This document shows positions 45,528 to 58,704 of a stretch of 64,000 nt of DNA, in pieces (positions within the stretch are counted from its first letter, which is position 1; the number at the start of each line of letters is the position of its first letter). Below the pieces are notes generated by a model that saw only the letters and a program-made list of their open reading frames with translations, was not told where the DNA came from and searched no databases. The position numbers and the translations under genes are program-made. The stretch is from Irpex lacteus (Eukaryota > Basidiomycota > Agaricomycetes > Polyporales > Irpicaceae), in assembly GCA_001986395.2 (NCBI GenBank), contig MQVO02000012.1, positions 248,001 to 312,000 of the forward strand, given 5' to 3'.

Positions 45528-47550
45528 CCTAGCATAGAGAGTTCAATGTGCAGACTCGGAGTGCTGGAAAGTGTGACATATGTGGCATGAAAAATTTACG
45601 GATGGAAATGAACGCACCCACAGCCGTGATAGCTTCCAGTCCCTCGGTCAATGTTCTGACATAGAAGTACAGTACTTATCGCCCCATCTACCCAATTTTG
45701 TACCAACGTCGAGGCTGTGCACAGTCTTCAGACATCGGTCGATAGTATCGGAGGCACGTATACCCTTCACGAAGCTGTGACCACTATCTTCAGGGCTCTC
45801 ATGGCTCAGAGCTTGTGATTTGAAGGACTTCGCACCTCTTCGCACCTGATTCCAATTTGATCGCTCGCCAAGCTTCCTATGTTCTTTTAAGAATGAACGA
45901 CTGTGTCCTGTATTGTAGTGAGCCGGGCTTGGAGCCTGGATCTTGCAGGATATCTTACGGATGCTTTATCCGTATTACCAATCATAGGTGCGTCGATCAT
46001 GACATGAGTCTCAGCTTGGCTATGGCTATACATCGAAAGAACCAAGAAATATGCCATCATCGTGTATTTGGGTTCAGTGACGCGAAGACACTCACAGCAC
46101 TAACAGCCATACAGTCTTCCGCCGTCCAGGAAGAGATGCTGCAATACTAACAGCGATCTATCGGACCACAAATGCATCTAAGCTTTTTAACATGCTACTT
46201 ATGCGCACCATCCGCGATTTGTACGAATCCACGACATTGGGTGCGTCACCACTGTTCTTGGCTCTCGGCGTCCAAGACATTAAAGCCAAGTTGACCCCTA
46301 ATTCGAGCGAGCGGATCTAGATGGACTCCATATGAGTTTGTAGTAACCTGTGCAGCAGGCACGCGATCAACTTACGATACCCATCCGCACTTTCATGCAA
46401 GAACGCCACAAGACGTTGAAGTTGCGAGCAAGAGACACTGGGCCATGAAGTTGTCATTAGCCGCCTGCTAGCCACGTGGTTTTGCCCCGGGAGGGCGCTA
46501 AATCGTGATAAGTCCGAATGAAGTACTTGTTCCGTTTGACCAGTGTGCCGCGGCGGTAGTTTAGATGCGTTCTTGCAGTGCATACTGTGCATCGTAATAC
46601 TCTCAGGCTACTCACGGCACAGTCGGGATACTATCGTCCGTGCAGTGCTCGTGGGTAGACCAATGCTGCGGACGGACACTGCGACGGAGGATATTCATGG
46701 ACATGCTCGCATAGGGCCACGATTAAAGCTTGAAAGCATGAAAGGGAAGTGCCACGACATTCGAAAATTCTACTCACAGTATGTCACACTTTCGAGCGGG
46801 GTATTGCTCGTCACGCGTTCGAATCGACGCTGTCAATATACGATCAGCACGCACATAGGTATGCGTATACCAACACGCGGCATATACCCGAAATTACCTT
46901 CTGCTACGCCCGTGCAATGTCGTGAACCTGTGCAAGCATCAAGCCCGAGAGCGTGCTTTCGGAGAAACTCGTACGATAACCATGCTTCGAGGCGTGCGTC
47001 GTGGCTTCCGATTTACTATCCAAAGACCTTCGCACCTGCCGGATATGCACATGCTGAGCTTCTAAGCCCAGAGTCATCGCCGTCACACCGCTCTCGAATA
47101 GGTGGTGATCATCCTCGATATGGGAACCAAGCAAGTTCGAAAGGGCGTGTAGATCGTCCCAGGCTCGAGTAGATGCGAGTAGAATGAGACTCGAGTATTC
47201 GGTATGCCGTCAGCTGTCACGAAGTTGCTTTTTAGGGCAGGTTAGGATCAACGCGTGTCGGGGTCAGTTGCGATGGTGATGGAGGCTTGAATATCTTGCA
47301 AAGAGGCTTTACGTTATGTATTTGAGTGATAGATACTTACGGTGCGTACGCATAGTTATCTGGGTGGTTAGGTCAACTGGATTTGTAAATTGAAGAGAAG
47401 GTAGACGAACCAGTGGGTCTGTCAGATGTGTATGGCCCTGAGAATCGAATAGGATGAATACGGTTATGTAAGTGATCAGCTGGTCTACTATATTGATCCG
47501 TCGATGAAGAAGAGAGCGTCACTCACACAGGTACAGGACAGTGGCCTCTA
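45528..47550. other. 2 kb without a supported gene
   Basis: Several open frames with donor-like ends on the minus strand (for example 46317-46592 and 46904-47134) could not be joined convincingly. No repeats or transposon ends were recognised. Confidence 0.4.
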
Positions 47551-49271
47551 TTATAGAAGTTCGTATGCATTGACGTTCTCCTTGGCTATGCGGGAAGAGC
47601 ACGCGGCTCTGCTGTATTGAACGAGGCTTTCGAAGACGTCAGTGAATGGACTACAGTGGATCAGCCTCCTATCTATACATGATGAAAGCTGGGAGTTGAA
47701 CCCACAATGACGGATATGGTTTGCACAGGTGGAAGGGGTCTGTTCATCGCTGTCAAAGGGTGGATTCTAATCAGACGCGCAGAGATATGTCATCAGGAAC
47801 CTACGGTATTGAATTCAACGACATTGCAAGGCATGCATGCAACCTCCAAGGGTGTAGGGAGAGCCGCTGCACCGTAAAGTCTAGGATCCACCTGGACAGC
47901 TAAGTAGGGTTCGAACACATGTTCTGGGTACACAGCCCCCTTTACCAGAGCTTCTTCGATGGATTCGTACTCGGCCGAATTGTCGTACAGGGTCTACGAA
48001 GTGAATAAGTATCGTAATCTATCTCGGGTTTTCCCATCGTTTGAGATACTCACTATCAGAGAGTTGGAATATTTGACGGCATCCATTGTGTACTAGGTTA
48101 GCGGGGATTTCCGAATCGTAGTTGAGTTTACAACGTTGACTTCGAATTTAGAACTTACAAGTAGACGAACCAACGTGCGCGACGCATATCTGATAAGTTG
48201 GATAGTAGCAACTCTGCGATAGTACATTTGGAATCAGAGTACCTCTCCGGCTCGATCGAACCTCTATAGCGTACAGCCTTGACTCACAGCGCCATCTCAA
48301 AGGTCCCTGAATATGGAGTGGATCGATAACAGCGATTTGACGACGTATTCAATTAAGTACCAGAGCTTACCTGGGTACTGGCGCGCAGACAGTCGATTGT
48401 GTCCGCGTGGCGATGTTGAATAGCAACGTTTTGTATGTTTGATTGGCTCGTCGAGCGTTTTCGACATACCTGGGAATGTCATGATGCGCTGTTGAGATGT
48501 GTTTTGTCCACATGCCGCTCATGACATGTTCTTGCTGTAGTACCGGGCCTGAGGAGAACCCTTGACGCTTCAGTGGAACGTAATGATCAGGAATGATCAT
48601 GAGCCTTACCTTCGGTCCCGTCTACCTGCCTAGGGTCCTGAAATTGCGCTTTGACTGGTCCTAGAAGCACGGTGCATATCAGGCATGTATTGATATCGAC
48701 GTGGGAGGCAAAGAATGAACGGAATAGGATAATTGGATTTCTATGTCATACCTAGGGAAGACGCGTCTAGGTTCGCGTGCTGTAGGTGGCGCTAGCGCAT
48801 AGAGGGCGTCGTTCGTCGCAAGTTGGAAAACAAACCTGTCATGAGCAACATGCTAAAGCCGCAGAGTCCGAAAGGCAGGCGATGGTTGTCGAAGGTGGCG
48901 CAGCTGCAAAAGAATGGAGTGGCGTGTATTTGAAGGGTTTAGCAGACGTTGGAAAGGTGAGGTGTGAAGGCAACTCAACCTGTCAGATCGCAGGCGACAA
49001 GGCGCTTTTGTGTGGAGACCGTGTTCATACAGTCGTCATTTCCAACCAATACCAATTGTCCGGAGAGGTGTACGAGGCTGGGATAATGGGTTTCTTCGAA
49101 ATGTAACGCCCTGTAACATAGTATCACACACAAGGTTGCTCCCGGAGTGCGTAAGTACATGACGGTTACCTAGTAAAGTTCAGTTACTGGAAGAACATGA
49201 ACCTAATCGAGCAGCGGTTCGTTACTGACTCACCGAAACTGAAATCTTGGTTGACTGAGATCATTTGATAT
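47551..49271 (-). CDS. Putative multi-exon gene of unknown family
   Basis: The 3' half is the better part: exons YTMDAVKYSNSLI, TLYDNSAEYESIEEALVKGA...VYPEHVFEPYLAVQVDPRLY and NPPFDSDEQTPSTCANHIRH...VQYSRAACSSRIAKENV join in phase 0 and end at TAA (47551-47553), preceded by TFEMALVATIQLIRYASRTL. Upstream exons around 48367-48560 (GPVLQQEHVMSGMWTKHIST, then RANQTYKTLLFNIATRTQ) look coding and have good splice sites, but their phase does not match the next exon, so one junction is misread or the gene is damaged. A possible first exon starts at ATG 49271 (MISVNQDFSFG). No domain is recognised. Confidence 0.4.
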
Positions 49272-50005
49272 TTCGTGAACCTGCGGAGTTTGCAGTAATG
49301 ATGTTCCCCTGTGCTCTCCGATACCACCTGTGAACATGCTTGAGTCAACCGATAACTGTTATGCGTTCCGCGAGGCCAATGCGGGGGTCCGGATTGCTTG
49401 GCAAACACAACTGCCGATAAGTAGACCATGCATTTACTGTGTACCGCCGCACTGCTACGGCTGATAATAGATCGCGTAGAGCAGGCACAGTACAGTAATG
49501 TGTTCTCGGTAGTAAAACCATGCATACCTAGCGGATGTACTCAGACCGAATGTTCTTGGCTTTGGGGCATCGCTGGAGGCGGTGGGTTGGATGACCGCTT
49601 TTGGCCTTGCCGTCTGCACTATTGTGCCGACGGAAGTGCTGCTTGGCCACCGCCATGGCCGCGCTCAGAGTGAGCCGACGACAGCTGCAGTGCGATATTC
49701 TGCGGAGAGGTTCAAGTTGGTTCTGGTAGAAATATAAGAGCCAACGTTAACAGGGAAAGAATAACTGGCTGGGCACTGCAGGCTTGCCCAAAAAGGGGAG
49801 GTTAACGTACCTTAGCGCCCACACCGCCTCAGGTTCGAATGGAACCTTTCCTCGTTCTTGCCAGTGAGAGCTCCCTTGAAAACGTCCTGACCACGCTCTT
49901 TCATGCACCTTTCTTTCCCCCCTGCTCCTGACTTTTCAGTATTCTCTGTGTTGTTTTCCCCACCACAGCATCTCGACCTCCGCGATACCTATTAATAGCC
50001 TACCT
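49272..50005. other. Intergenic, promoter of the calcium ATPase
   Basis: No gene supported. C/T-rich tract just upstream of the ATG (about 49900-49990), a common fungal promoter feature. Confidence 0.5.
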
Positions 50006-53000
50006 ATGTCTCACGATGATGACAACGGCGCTAGCGACCCCCACCTGAACACTCGGTTGCGCGTGGACAGCAGGCCAGAAATACCAACTATCATCACCTC
50101 AGACCTATCCTCCAACGTTTCTTTGTCACCCCCACATTATTTGGAGGATCATGCAGCTTCAAATCCGGAGGCTACAGGCCAACTCTCAAGTTCGCCGCAC
50201 AACGCAACGTCAGACCGCGGCCTGCTCAGCCCTACCTCAATTCTGAGACCGGGACGATCCTCTATCGATGCTCCTAGCTCTCCAACAGGCTCTGCATGGG
50301 GTTCAGATGCTACCCATGTACCAGCTTCGCCTACGTCTTCTATTCACTCCGTACCATCCGTTTCTTTCGCTCAACCTTCTACTCTAGCGCTTCGCGATAA
50401 TAATCCAAACGCGAATAGCGGTTTCTCGTCCTTGGGACTTCTTCATCCGTCGTCTCATGGAGGAGGCCATCGACGAAAGGGCAGCAATGCTAGCTCTGTC
50501 GGCAGCGAGACCGACCCAGACTCCCATTCTATCTCCATGAACACCCTGGCGCCCTCCGTATCCCCTACCCATTCACACTTCGACGGAGCAAGTGACGCCG
50601 GGACTACCATCCGTGAACGCTCACCTTCGCGCTCCAAGTCTCACAAAGGCAAGGACTCGATAAGCGACGACGCCAACCCGGATGACGACAAAGAGCCCGA
50701 GCGGCCAGCCGCTCCCGACGTTACGCTAGATGCCGACATTGACGCTGCGCCCTTCAAGTTCAAACCGTATCAACTTGCATCGCTTGTGGACCCTAAGAAT
50801 ATGCCTGCGCTTACGGAAATGGGCGGCGTGACTGGTCTGCTGAAGGGATTGGGCACGCATGCGAAGCATGGTATATCCGACCACGCGACTGCCACGAGTG
50901 CGGGAAGTAGAACTCACGGACCCGGAGACAGAAGTAGAACCGGGGCTGGGGATGGCGCGTCTCATAGACATGAGCCTCCCGGTGGTGGCGGGGCTGCTGG
51001 AGATGCGGTGCCCGACATCAAGGTGATAGGGGATGACGGCGAGGAAGGGGAGGCTGAAATGGTCGATGATAGCCATCTGGATGAGAACCTGACGGGCGAC
51101 GCGGACTATCAGGCAGTCTACGCAGCCACCATGGAAGACCGTCACCGCGTGTTTGGAGAGAACGTGCTTCCGACTAGGAAAACGAAGAGCCTGCTCCAGC
51201 TCATGTGGATGGCACTGAAGGATAAAGTTTTGGTGAGCCTTCGATTCGATTACCGGCATATATGCGCAGTTTCTTATTTCCGTTCTATAGGTACTTCTTT
51301 CTATCGCAGCCGTTGTCTCGTTGGCCCTTGGATTTTTCCAAGATTTCGGAACGCCGAGGCCAGAAGGCGAACCCCCGGTCGATTGGGTAGAAGGCGTGGC
51401 TATCATTGTGGCTATTATCATCGTGGTAAATTTCAAACGTTCTTCCTCCTGGCTATATGCGCTGATATTTCTGCTGATCAGGTTATGGTCGGTTCTCTCA
51501 ACGACTTCCAGAAGGAGCGTCAGTTCCAGTCTTTGAACGAGAAGAAGGAAGAACGTGGTGTTAAGGTCATTCGTAACGACGTCGAGCAGATCATCGATAT
51601 CAAGCAGGTCGTAGTCGGCGACGTAGCCTTGCTGGAACCCGGTGAAATTGTGCCATGCGACGGCGTCTTCTTGTCCGGCCATAATGTCAAGTGCGACGAG
51701 AGTGGCGCTACTGGCGAGTCCGACGCTATCCGGAAGGTTTCCTACGACGACTTGATGAAGACGCCGAAGGGACATGAGCACGGCCACACCGACTGTTTTA
51801 TCGTATCTGGCTCCAAGGTTCTCGAGGGCTACGGCCGATATGTCGTTATTGCTGTTGGCACCAAGAGCTTCAACGGTCGTATCATGATGGGTGGGTTTTT
51901 TTACATGTTAGTTTCAATTATCATATCTGATACTTTGTCTTCGTGGTACAGCATTACGAGGAGACGCCGAGAATACCCCCCTGCAGCTCAAGCTCAATGA
52001 TCTCGCTGAACTGATCGCCAAGTTGGGAAGCGCGGCGGGTCTTATCTTATTCACTGCTTTAATGATTCGGTTCTTCGTCCAACTCGGTCAGAACGACCCG
52101 CCTCGGACAGCCAACGAGAAGGGTATCGCGTTCGTACAAATTCTCATCATTTCTGTAACTTTAATCGTCGTTGCTGTCCCAGAAGGTCCGTCATATTCCC
52201 TCGTACTTCGTAAAATACAGTGCGCTGATATATTCACCGCTAGGTCTGCCTTTGGCTGTAACACTCGCTCTGGCGTTCGCGACGAAGCGAATGACGAAGG
52301 AACGGCTGCTCGTGCGTGTGCTCGGCTCTTGCGAGACGATGGCCAACGCTTCGGTCGTCTGCACGGATAAGACGGGTACTCTCACGCAGAACGAGATGAC
52401 CGTTGTCGCTGGTTCTATCGGAATCCACTGCAAATTCGTCCACGAACTCTCTGCGAACCAAACACGGACGAACGCCGGCGAGGAAGCTGGCGGAAAGCCC
52501 CGTTCCGAAGGCGCGAGGAAGCACGCGGAAGACTTCAGCATTGACCAGACCGAACTCAACACCGTCCTGAGCCCTCAGCTGAAGGACCTCATGAACTCTG
52601 CCATCGCGATCAACTCTACGGCTTTCGAGGACAAGGACCCGGAGAGCGGTGAACTCGTATTCGTCGGAAGTAAGACGGAGACGGCCCTCTTGAAGTTCGC
52701 GAAGCAGAACGGCTGGGACGACTGGAAGCAGACGCGTGAGAGCGCAGATATCGTCCAGATGGTCCCGTTCTCGAGCGAACGCAAGGCTATGGGCGTCGTC
52801 GTTAAGCTTCCTCACAATGCCGGGTACCGACTCTACTTGAAAGGTGCGAGCGAGATTCTGACGAAGAAGTGCACGCGCCATGTCGTGGTGAAGAAGGACG
52901 GCGGTTATGAGGGCGATATCGAGACGAGGGAGATCGACGAACTAGTCAACGACAATATTCAGCGGACGATCATCTTCTATGCGAACCAGACTCTCCGAAC

Positions 53001-54833
53001 TATCGCGCTCTGCTACCGTGACATGGACTCTTGGCCACCTCGCGGCTGCGACGCACCGTTGGAGGATGACGAGGTAAGTTGGTATTTTCCATATTTTCCA
53101 TCTAGTGCTAACCTTGGGTTCGTAGGTTCCGTACGATATTCTCGCACAGGACATGACCCTTATCGGCATCACCGGTATCGAGGATCCTTTGCGACCCGGT
53201 GTTCGCGAGGCCGTTGCCCAATGTCACAAGGCCGGTGTGACCGTGAAGATGTGCACCGGCGACAATGTCCTTACAGCCCGGTCGATTGCCTTACAGTGCG
53301 GGATCTACACTCCAGGTGGTATCATCATGGAGGGGCCCGTCTTCCGTCAGCTCAGCCCACAAGAACGGTTGGAAGTTGTGCCTCGTCTTCAGGTTCTTGC
53401 ACGTTCGTCACCCGAGGATAAGAAGGTTCTTGTCGAGCAATTGAGATCACTTGGTGAGATTGTTGGTGTGACGGGTGACGGAACAAACGACGGACCTGCT
53501 CTGAAGACGGCCGACGTCGGCTTTTCTATGGGTATTGCTGGCACGGAAGTCGCGAAGGAAGCGTCCGATATTATCCTTATGGACGACAACTTCTCCTCTA
53601 TCGTCAAGGCCATTATTTGGGGTCGCGCTGTCAACGACGCCGTTCGCAAATTCCTGCAATTCCAAATATCGACAAACATCACCGCCGTCATCATCACTTT
53701 CGTATCTGCTGTCGCGTCTGCATCTGAAGAGTCCGTCTTGTCCGCCGTTCAGCTGCTATGGATCAACATTATCATGGATACTTTCGCCGCCCTCGCTCTG
53801 GCTACTGATCCCGCATCATACAAGTCCTTGGAGCGCAAGCCTGAGAAGAAGGACGCCGCGTTGTTCACAGTCGACATGTACAAGCAGATTTTCGGACAGT
53901 CAGCATACCAGACTATCATCACTCTCATCTTCCACTTCCTAGGCGCGAAGATTCTCGGGTTCCACCATGAGGGCGACGCAGCCTTACAGAAGAAACATGA
54001 CAGTATTGTCCAGACGCTTGTGTTCAACATTTTCGTGTTCGCTCAGGTCTTCAACTCGATCAATTCTCGCCGACTCGACAACAAGCTCAATATCTTTGAG
54101 GGTATACAGAGGAACTACTACTTCATGGGTATTACATTGATCGGTGAGTATCGTGTAGCGTCACATGCTCGTCCTTTACGCTGACCTGTCCTTGGCAGAG
54201 ATTGGTGTTCAGATCTTGATCGTCTTTGTCGGTGGCGCCGCCTTCCAAGTTACGCATATCGGTGGGCGCGAATGGGGAATCTCCCTGGCTCTCGGCTTTG
54301 TTTCTATCCCTCTCGGCGCCCTCCTCAGATTTATACCCAATGCTCCCGTGCACCGATTCTTCATTTGGACCAGACTTATGCGTGATCCTCAAGAATTACC
54401 CGTCGAACGACCGAACGCCTCGGAATGGAACTCCGCCATCGAGCTGGTCCGGGACAATTTGGCTACCTTTGCGAACCTTCGTGGTGGACGTATGCGCGCG
54501 TCGTCATACGTGGACAGGAGTCGGAAAGCCCACCCTGACCAGGGCCCCGTTGCACTGTAAGTCCGCGTATCAGATGTCTCTTGTTGCGCGTGCATTAACA
54601 TTTGTGCTAGGTCTTCTCTTATGACGATGGTTCCGTCTCTTGTTGCGTCTTCTATTGGTGCTGGATGGGCACCACAGTCACCGAGTGGATTGTCTGATCC
54701 TGCTCACTTTGATCCGTCGAAGTCTTCAGCCGCTCTATGGGAAAACAAGGTCCAGATCCACCCAGAAACTAAACCGGATGACCCCGTCTACCAGAGGTTT
54801 GCAAAGTATGCCAAGGCTCAGCAGATGGCGTGA
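50006..54833 (+). CDS. P-type (P2B) calcium-transporting ATPase, PMC1-like
   Basis: Vacuolar-type Ca2+ pump that removes cytosolic calcium using ATP. The first exon holds an unusually long Ser/Thr/Pro-rich N-terminal region (about 250 residues) before FKFKPYQLASLVDPKNMPAL and the first membrane helices (LSIAAVVSLALGFFQDF; VAIIVAIIIVV). Then: PCDGVFLSGHNVKCDESGAT with the TGES actuator loop; the membrane segment ILIISVTLIVVAVPEGLPLA with PEGLP; phosphorylation site VCTDKTGTLTQNEMTVV; nucleotide-site VPFSSERKAMGVV and YLKGASEIL; hinge GVTGDGTNDGPALKTADVGF; and C-terminal membrane helices including QLLWINIIMDTFAALALATD. The tail after the last helix continues about 150 residues (RFAKYAKAQQMA, stop 54831). 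About nine exons. P2B pumps are usually calmodulin-regulated or autoinhibited; the long N terminus may do this here, but no calmodulin site is evident by eye. Confidence 0.95.
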
Positions 54834-55820
54834 ATCCTCTCGGTCGATATCATTCCCTGTCAAAAATACGTTCATGCAATACAATTCACATACCCACATC
54901 GCTTCCGTGCATCAGGTTGGTATCATCATCAGTCCCCCTCTTTCCCAAGCATCCCGCGCCGATGGTCACTTGCGGCTTGTCCTCGTCACGTCAGAACTCA
55001 TGATTTACGACACGCGATGTTTCTATACCTTAGTCCTTTCCTTCATGAATATCGTAAGGTTCATAACTTTAAACATTGTCGCTCTCCTATTTGTTTGGCC
55101 TCGTCTCGACTTATTCCTGCCTGGTTGCATATTCTTTCGCATTCATCTACGCAATGTCCAGTTATATTCTCTACACTCAATAGACACATTTTTTTCACAA
55201 AACAACTCATGAATAGAGCGATGCTCACGCGCACGATCTGCAAAGTAGCACTGTCAAACTATTCTCACCTTTCTGGGAGTCAGGTGTTAGCGCTTACCGT
55301 AAACTGAGGCGTCATGCGTCCGCGGTACAGTACTAGTAACTCAATTACAAGAGTACTAGTCTACCATGCTTACTTGTGTTCTCTGAGTCCTCAGTCACAT
55401 AGATCGTTTAGTCTCAAGTCACTGACCACGCATGTCTGTATCTACAGCTCAACCAACATTCAAGAAACTTTCCATTCCGGCATCGGCAAACAGCATTCCC
55501 TGGTTAATCTGTCCAAAGCCGTTGTCAACTCTGAAGTTCGAAACTCTGACTGCTCGACTCCTTAGCTGCTCCTAGCCTCTTGCTTCTTATCATGATATTA
55601 GTATGCTGAGACCATGCTGGGTATGTAAAGCGGATATATCTCGCCTTTGACTGACTTATGACGACACATAGGCGTATTGCGTATGTTAGATGTCGTCAAT
55701 GTCTATACAGAACACGGAGCTCTACTTTCTCTATACCGTCACGCACCAGGATGGAGGCAATAGTCACAACGCTCGTATGCATGGTGGTAGATAACGTGGT
55801 GAGCTCAAGTACGACTAAAT

Positions 55821-55860
55821 AAATGCCGATATCGGGTATGTATAGCGGATTACTAATGTC
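55821..55860 (+). repeat. Upstream block shared by the two NmrA-like genes, copy 1
   Basis: Begins AAATGCCGATATCGGGTAT and ends TACTAATGTC; closely resembles 58516-58561 upstream of the second gene (AAATGCCGGTATCGGATAC ... TACCAATGTG). It indicates that the tandem duplication included promoter sequence. Confidence 0.6.
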
Positions 55861-55981
55861 TATCCGAATTACAGGTGTGCTGTCGTCTAGGTCTATGACA
55901 GAGTCTTTCGTTGCATTGCGACAGTGTTTCTTGCTGGGAAAAGCTTCTCGTCTTTGCGCGTGATGTTGAACGATGTCCGGC

Positions 55982-56010
55982 TTCACGGAGTATCGGTTTC
56001 ACGGAGTATC
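55982..56010 (+). promoter_or_regulatory. Direct repeat TTCACGGAGTATC x2 upstream of TATA
   Basis: Two identical 13-bp copies at 55982-55994 and 55998-56010, 16 bp apart, ending about 8 bp before the TATA box. Possible paired activator sites of the first NmrA-like gene. Confidence 0.5.
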
Positions 56011-56017
56011 TTTCTCA

Positions 56018-56027
56018 CTATAAAAGG
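56018..56027 (+). promoter_or_regulatory. TATA box, first NmrA-like gene
   Basis: CTATAAAAGG, about 65 bp before the ATG at 56088. Confidence 0.6.
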
Positions 56028-56087
56028 TCGATGTCTAGGACAAGTTCTTTGCAAATCATACTCGATACAGCTATATCAATTACCACG

Positions 56088-57503
56088 ATGAGCAAAACAC
56101 CCATTCTCTTCCTAGGAGCTACTGGTATGCAATCTCGACTGAATCTGCTGTCGCTCTTGAGGCCCTCTGACCTGCATCGTTGTTCAACTTAGGTTATATC
56201 GGGGGCGCAGTACTCTCCCGTCTGCTTTCCCACCCCAGCAGGGAACATTTTGACATCATAGCTCTAGTTCGTTCTTCAGATAAGGCGAAGAAACTCGAGG
56301 AATTTGGTATCAAGACAGTTGTTGGCTCATTCAAGGACGCACCTCTAGTCGAGCAGCTGGCGGAGAACGCGCACGTCATTTTCTCCACAGTACGTATATT
56401 AAGGAGTATGATGAACAACAACCGCTTATGCTTGCTTTACTTTCAGGCCGATTCAGACGACCTAGGTGCAGTGACCGCTTTTCTTGCAGGCTTGAAGAAG
56501 AGACACGAGAAGACCGGCGATCTGCCCATCTTGATACATACTTCTGGACTTGGTAAGGCCTTCGTATCTTTTTTGAGATCATTTAAGATACAGTACTTAA
56601 AGCTACTTTACTTTTCAAGGTGTTCTGACAGCAGGAGAGGCCAGCACGAAAGGGCTAAGTGTGTCAGAGAAGATATTCAGTGACGACGACCCGGATGACC
56701 TCGAGAGATCCATTCTTCCCGAGGCTATCCATCGCAATGTTGACCTTGCGATTGTTAAAGCCGATCAAGAAGGTATGCATACACTTGCAGCCTGCTTAGT
56801 TGGCTTGTCAAATGGATAATTCCCGTAATCGTTAGGTTATGTAAGGTCTTATATCATTGCTCCCGGCATCATCTGGTCCCCAGCTCAAAACACACTTGTC
56901 GAATCTGGGATCTCCAACGATATCTCGAGAGGACTTCACATACTCATCCAGTCAGCTATCAAGGGAGGCAAAGTGGGCATTGTTGGGAAAGGACGAGCCG
57001 TATGGCCTGCAGTCCATATCAACGATCGTAGGTGATGGTGTTTAAATCTTCATACATTGCTCCTGAAATCATGGTACTCGATCATAGAGGCCGACTTTTT
57101 CATCGTTTTATACGATGCGATTGTTTCCAACCCAGAGAAGGTCGATCATGGGCGAAACGGGTTCTATTTCGGAGAGAATGGTGAAGTCTCCTGGTACAGT
57201 ATCAGCAAAGCTCTTGGAAAGTCCCTGGTCAAACGGGGACTGATCAAATCGGATGAACCTTCGACGTTCACAGACGAGGAACTTATTGAGTACTTCGGTT
57301 CAGTGGTGAGTCGATCATCCTTGCCCATTAGTGTTCTCTTATGTAAATTCCGACAGGAATTTGGCAATGTCTTTGGAAGCAACTCTCGCGCCCGTGGTCC
57401 TCACTCTCGATCTCTCGGATGGACTCCGAAACTTACTGCACAAGACTTCCTTGATTCCATAGACGCTGAAGTCGAGGCAGCCCTTCAGAACCAGAAAGCA
57501 TAG
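56088..57503 (+). CDS. NmrA-like / NAD(P)-binding Rossmann protein, copy 1
   Basis: Predicted NAD(P)-binding protein of the atypical SDR/NmrA type. The start MSKTPILFLGATGYIGGAVL contains the GxxGxxG dinucleotide loop (split by the first intron). Next come RSSDKAKKLEEFGIKTVVGS, VEQLAENAHVIFST, DLPILIHTSGLGVLTAGEAS (core strand), IFSDDDPDDLERSILPEAIH, YIIAPGIIWSP, and a C-terminal domain with HGRNGFYFGENGEVSWYSIS and SRSLGWTPKLTAQDFLDSI, ending AALQNQKA. About seven exons, in frame. No Tyr-x3-Lys catalytic pair is obvious, so it may be a redox sensor or an isoflavone-reductase-like enzyme. It resembles the gene at 58769 closely along its whole length, so the pair arose by tandem duplication. 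Confidence 0.85.
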
Positions 57504-58515
57504 AAAGCCAAGTCCGCGATCTGGATAACTGATTACGTAGTGACTGAGTTGTATAAGGCTTTTCAAGTCCCCTTATCACAGAGATCCGTGGCTTAAGTTA
57601 TACAATTACGTCCAAAATTCCCAGCGTGATGGCCCTCAAATCTCCAGAAAAAAGTTGTCTCTCAGAACTTAGTTCTCCCCCAGCACGCCGTATCCTCGTG
57701 ATGATATACTGGACGATATGCAGCATGAGACGCGCCATATTTATTTAAGCAATTGTCGCCTTTACTAGTAGCAATTTTTTTAACAGCCCTGTTCCAACTT
57801 CCGAACGTTCTCGCATATCTTCGCGCATTTGTTCATGCCTTGGATTTTGCTACACTGAAACCTAACAAGCGTATTAAAAGAATAAATTGATTATTATACA
57901 TGTACTCGAAACAATGAACTAATACGTAGGAAACCCAGTCTTGCTGTGCATATGATTACTTCTGCGTCATATGACGGGCGCCGCGGCTTTACAACTACAT
58001 TGCCCTTTCGGGAAGTGGGTGCTGGCTGTCGACCGCTTGCCAGCAGCGTTTGCGTCACTGATCTCATTCTTCGAGCTCTCAAGTTCTCACTTCTCACAAG
58101 TGTTTCCCTTCAGGATCAGGTGCGTAAACGTGTAACCTCGCTTGACATGCCCTTGACAAATACCGCCTGACAAACGTTGTATCTCGGCCAGAGGTACTAC
58201 TAGTGTCAAGTTACTGACGCGAAACGTGTCTTCAATCATGATCCATCCCCTTACTTATGTCTATTGGTGATGACAGTGCGAAAATCGTTACTGAGCAGGA
58301 CATCCTTGTCTAATAGTCCCATAACCGCCGCGAATTTTGCTTATTTTGGATGCCGAAGGGCCCAGGAGAAGATAGTTTGTCAAGGCTTATGCGAATACTG
58401 AGGCCCGAGGCCCGAGATGCGTAGCAGTGGTGGGACAGCAATACTGCGTTCGAAGGAGCCCCGCGCCTGCTGAAGACGTATTAGGGCACCATGGTGAGTG
58501 CCACAACTCTCATGT

Positions 58516-58561
58516 AAATGCCGGTATCGGATACTGTAGCTATTCTAAGCATTACCAATGT
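58516..58561 (+). repeat. Upstream block shared by the two NmrA-like genes, copy 2
   Basis: See copy 1 at 55821-55860; same order of short matches (AAATGCCGGTATCGG, then TACCAATGTG). Confidence 0.55.
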
Positions 58562-58698
58562 GTCACTCTACATCCCTCTTCGTTACGAGACGAACAGCAC
58601 GCTGTAGACTTGTCGCGGACGTTTTGGCTGGACACGCCTCTTCCTGCGTTTGGGCGAAGTTAACGGATATCCGATACTACGGAATTCCTTCCCCGTGT

Positions 58699-58704
58699 TA
58701 TAAG
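58699..58704 (+). promoter_or_regulatory. TATA box, second NmrA-like gene
   Basis: TATAAG, about 65 bp before the ATG at 58769, matching the spacing in copy 1. Confidence 0.45.

Larger units (their letters stand above)
54834..56087. other. Intergenic, ATPase 3' flank and NmrA-1 promoter
   Basis: No gene supported. Contains a block (55821-55860) that recurs upstream of the second NmrA-like gene, a 13-bp direct repeat and a TATA box near the right end. Confidence 0.5.

Noticed and set aside
47690..47720. tRNA-like GGGTTCAACTCCC on minus strand
   Set aside because: Falls inside the putative exon at 47.6-47.8 kb, lacks an A box and cloverleaf.
47895..47930. Second tRNA-like GTTCGAACCC
   Set aside because: Same reason; sits within a coding-like exon.
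50726..51787. 353-codon frame antisense to the calcium ATPase
   Set aside because: Lies over certain ATPase exons and an intron; composition is a mirror of the sense strand.
52240..52881. 213-codon frame antisense to the ATPase catalytic domain
   Set aside because: Shadow of the DKTGT-containing exon.
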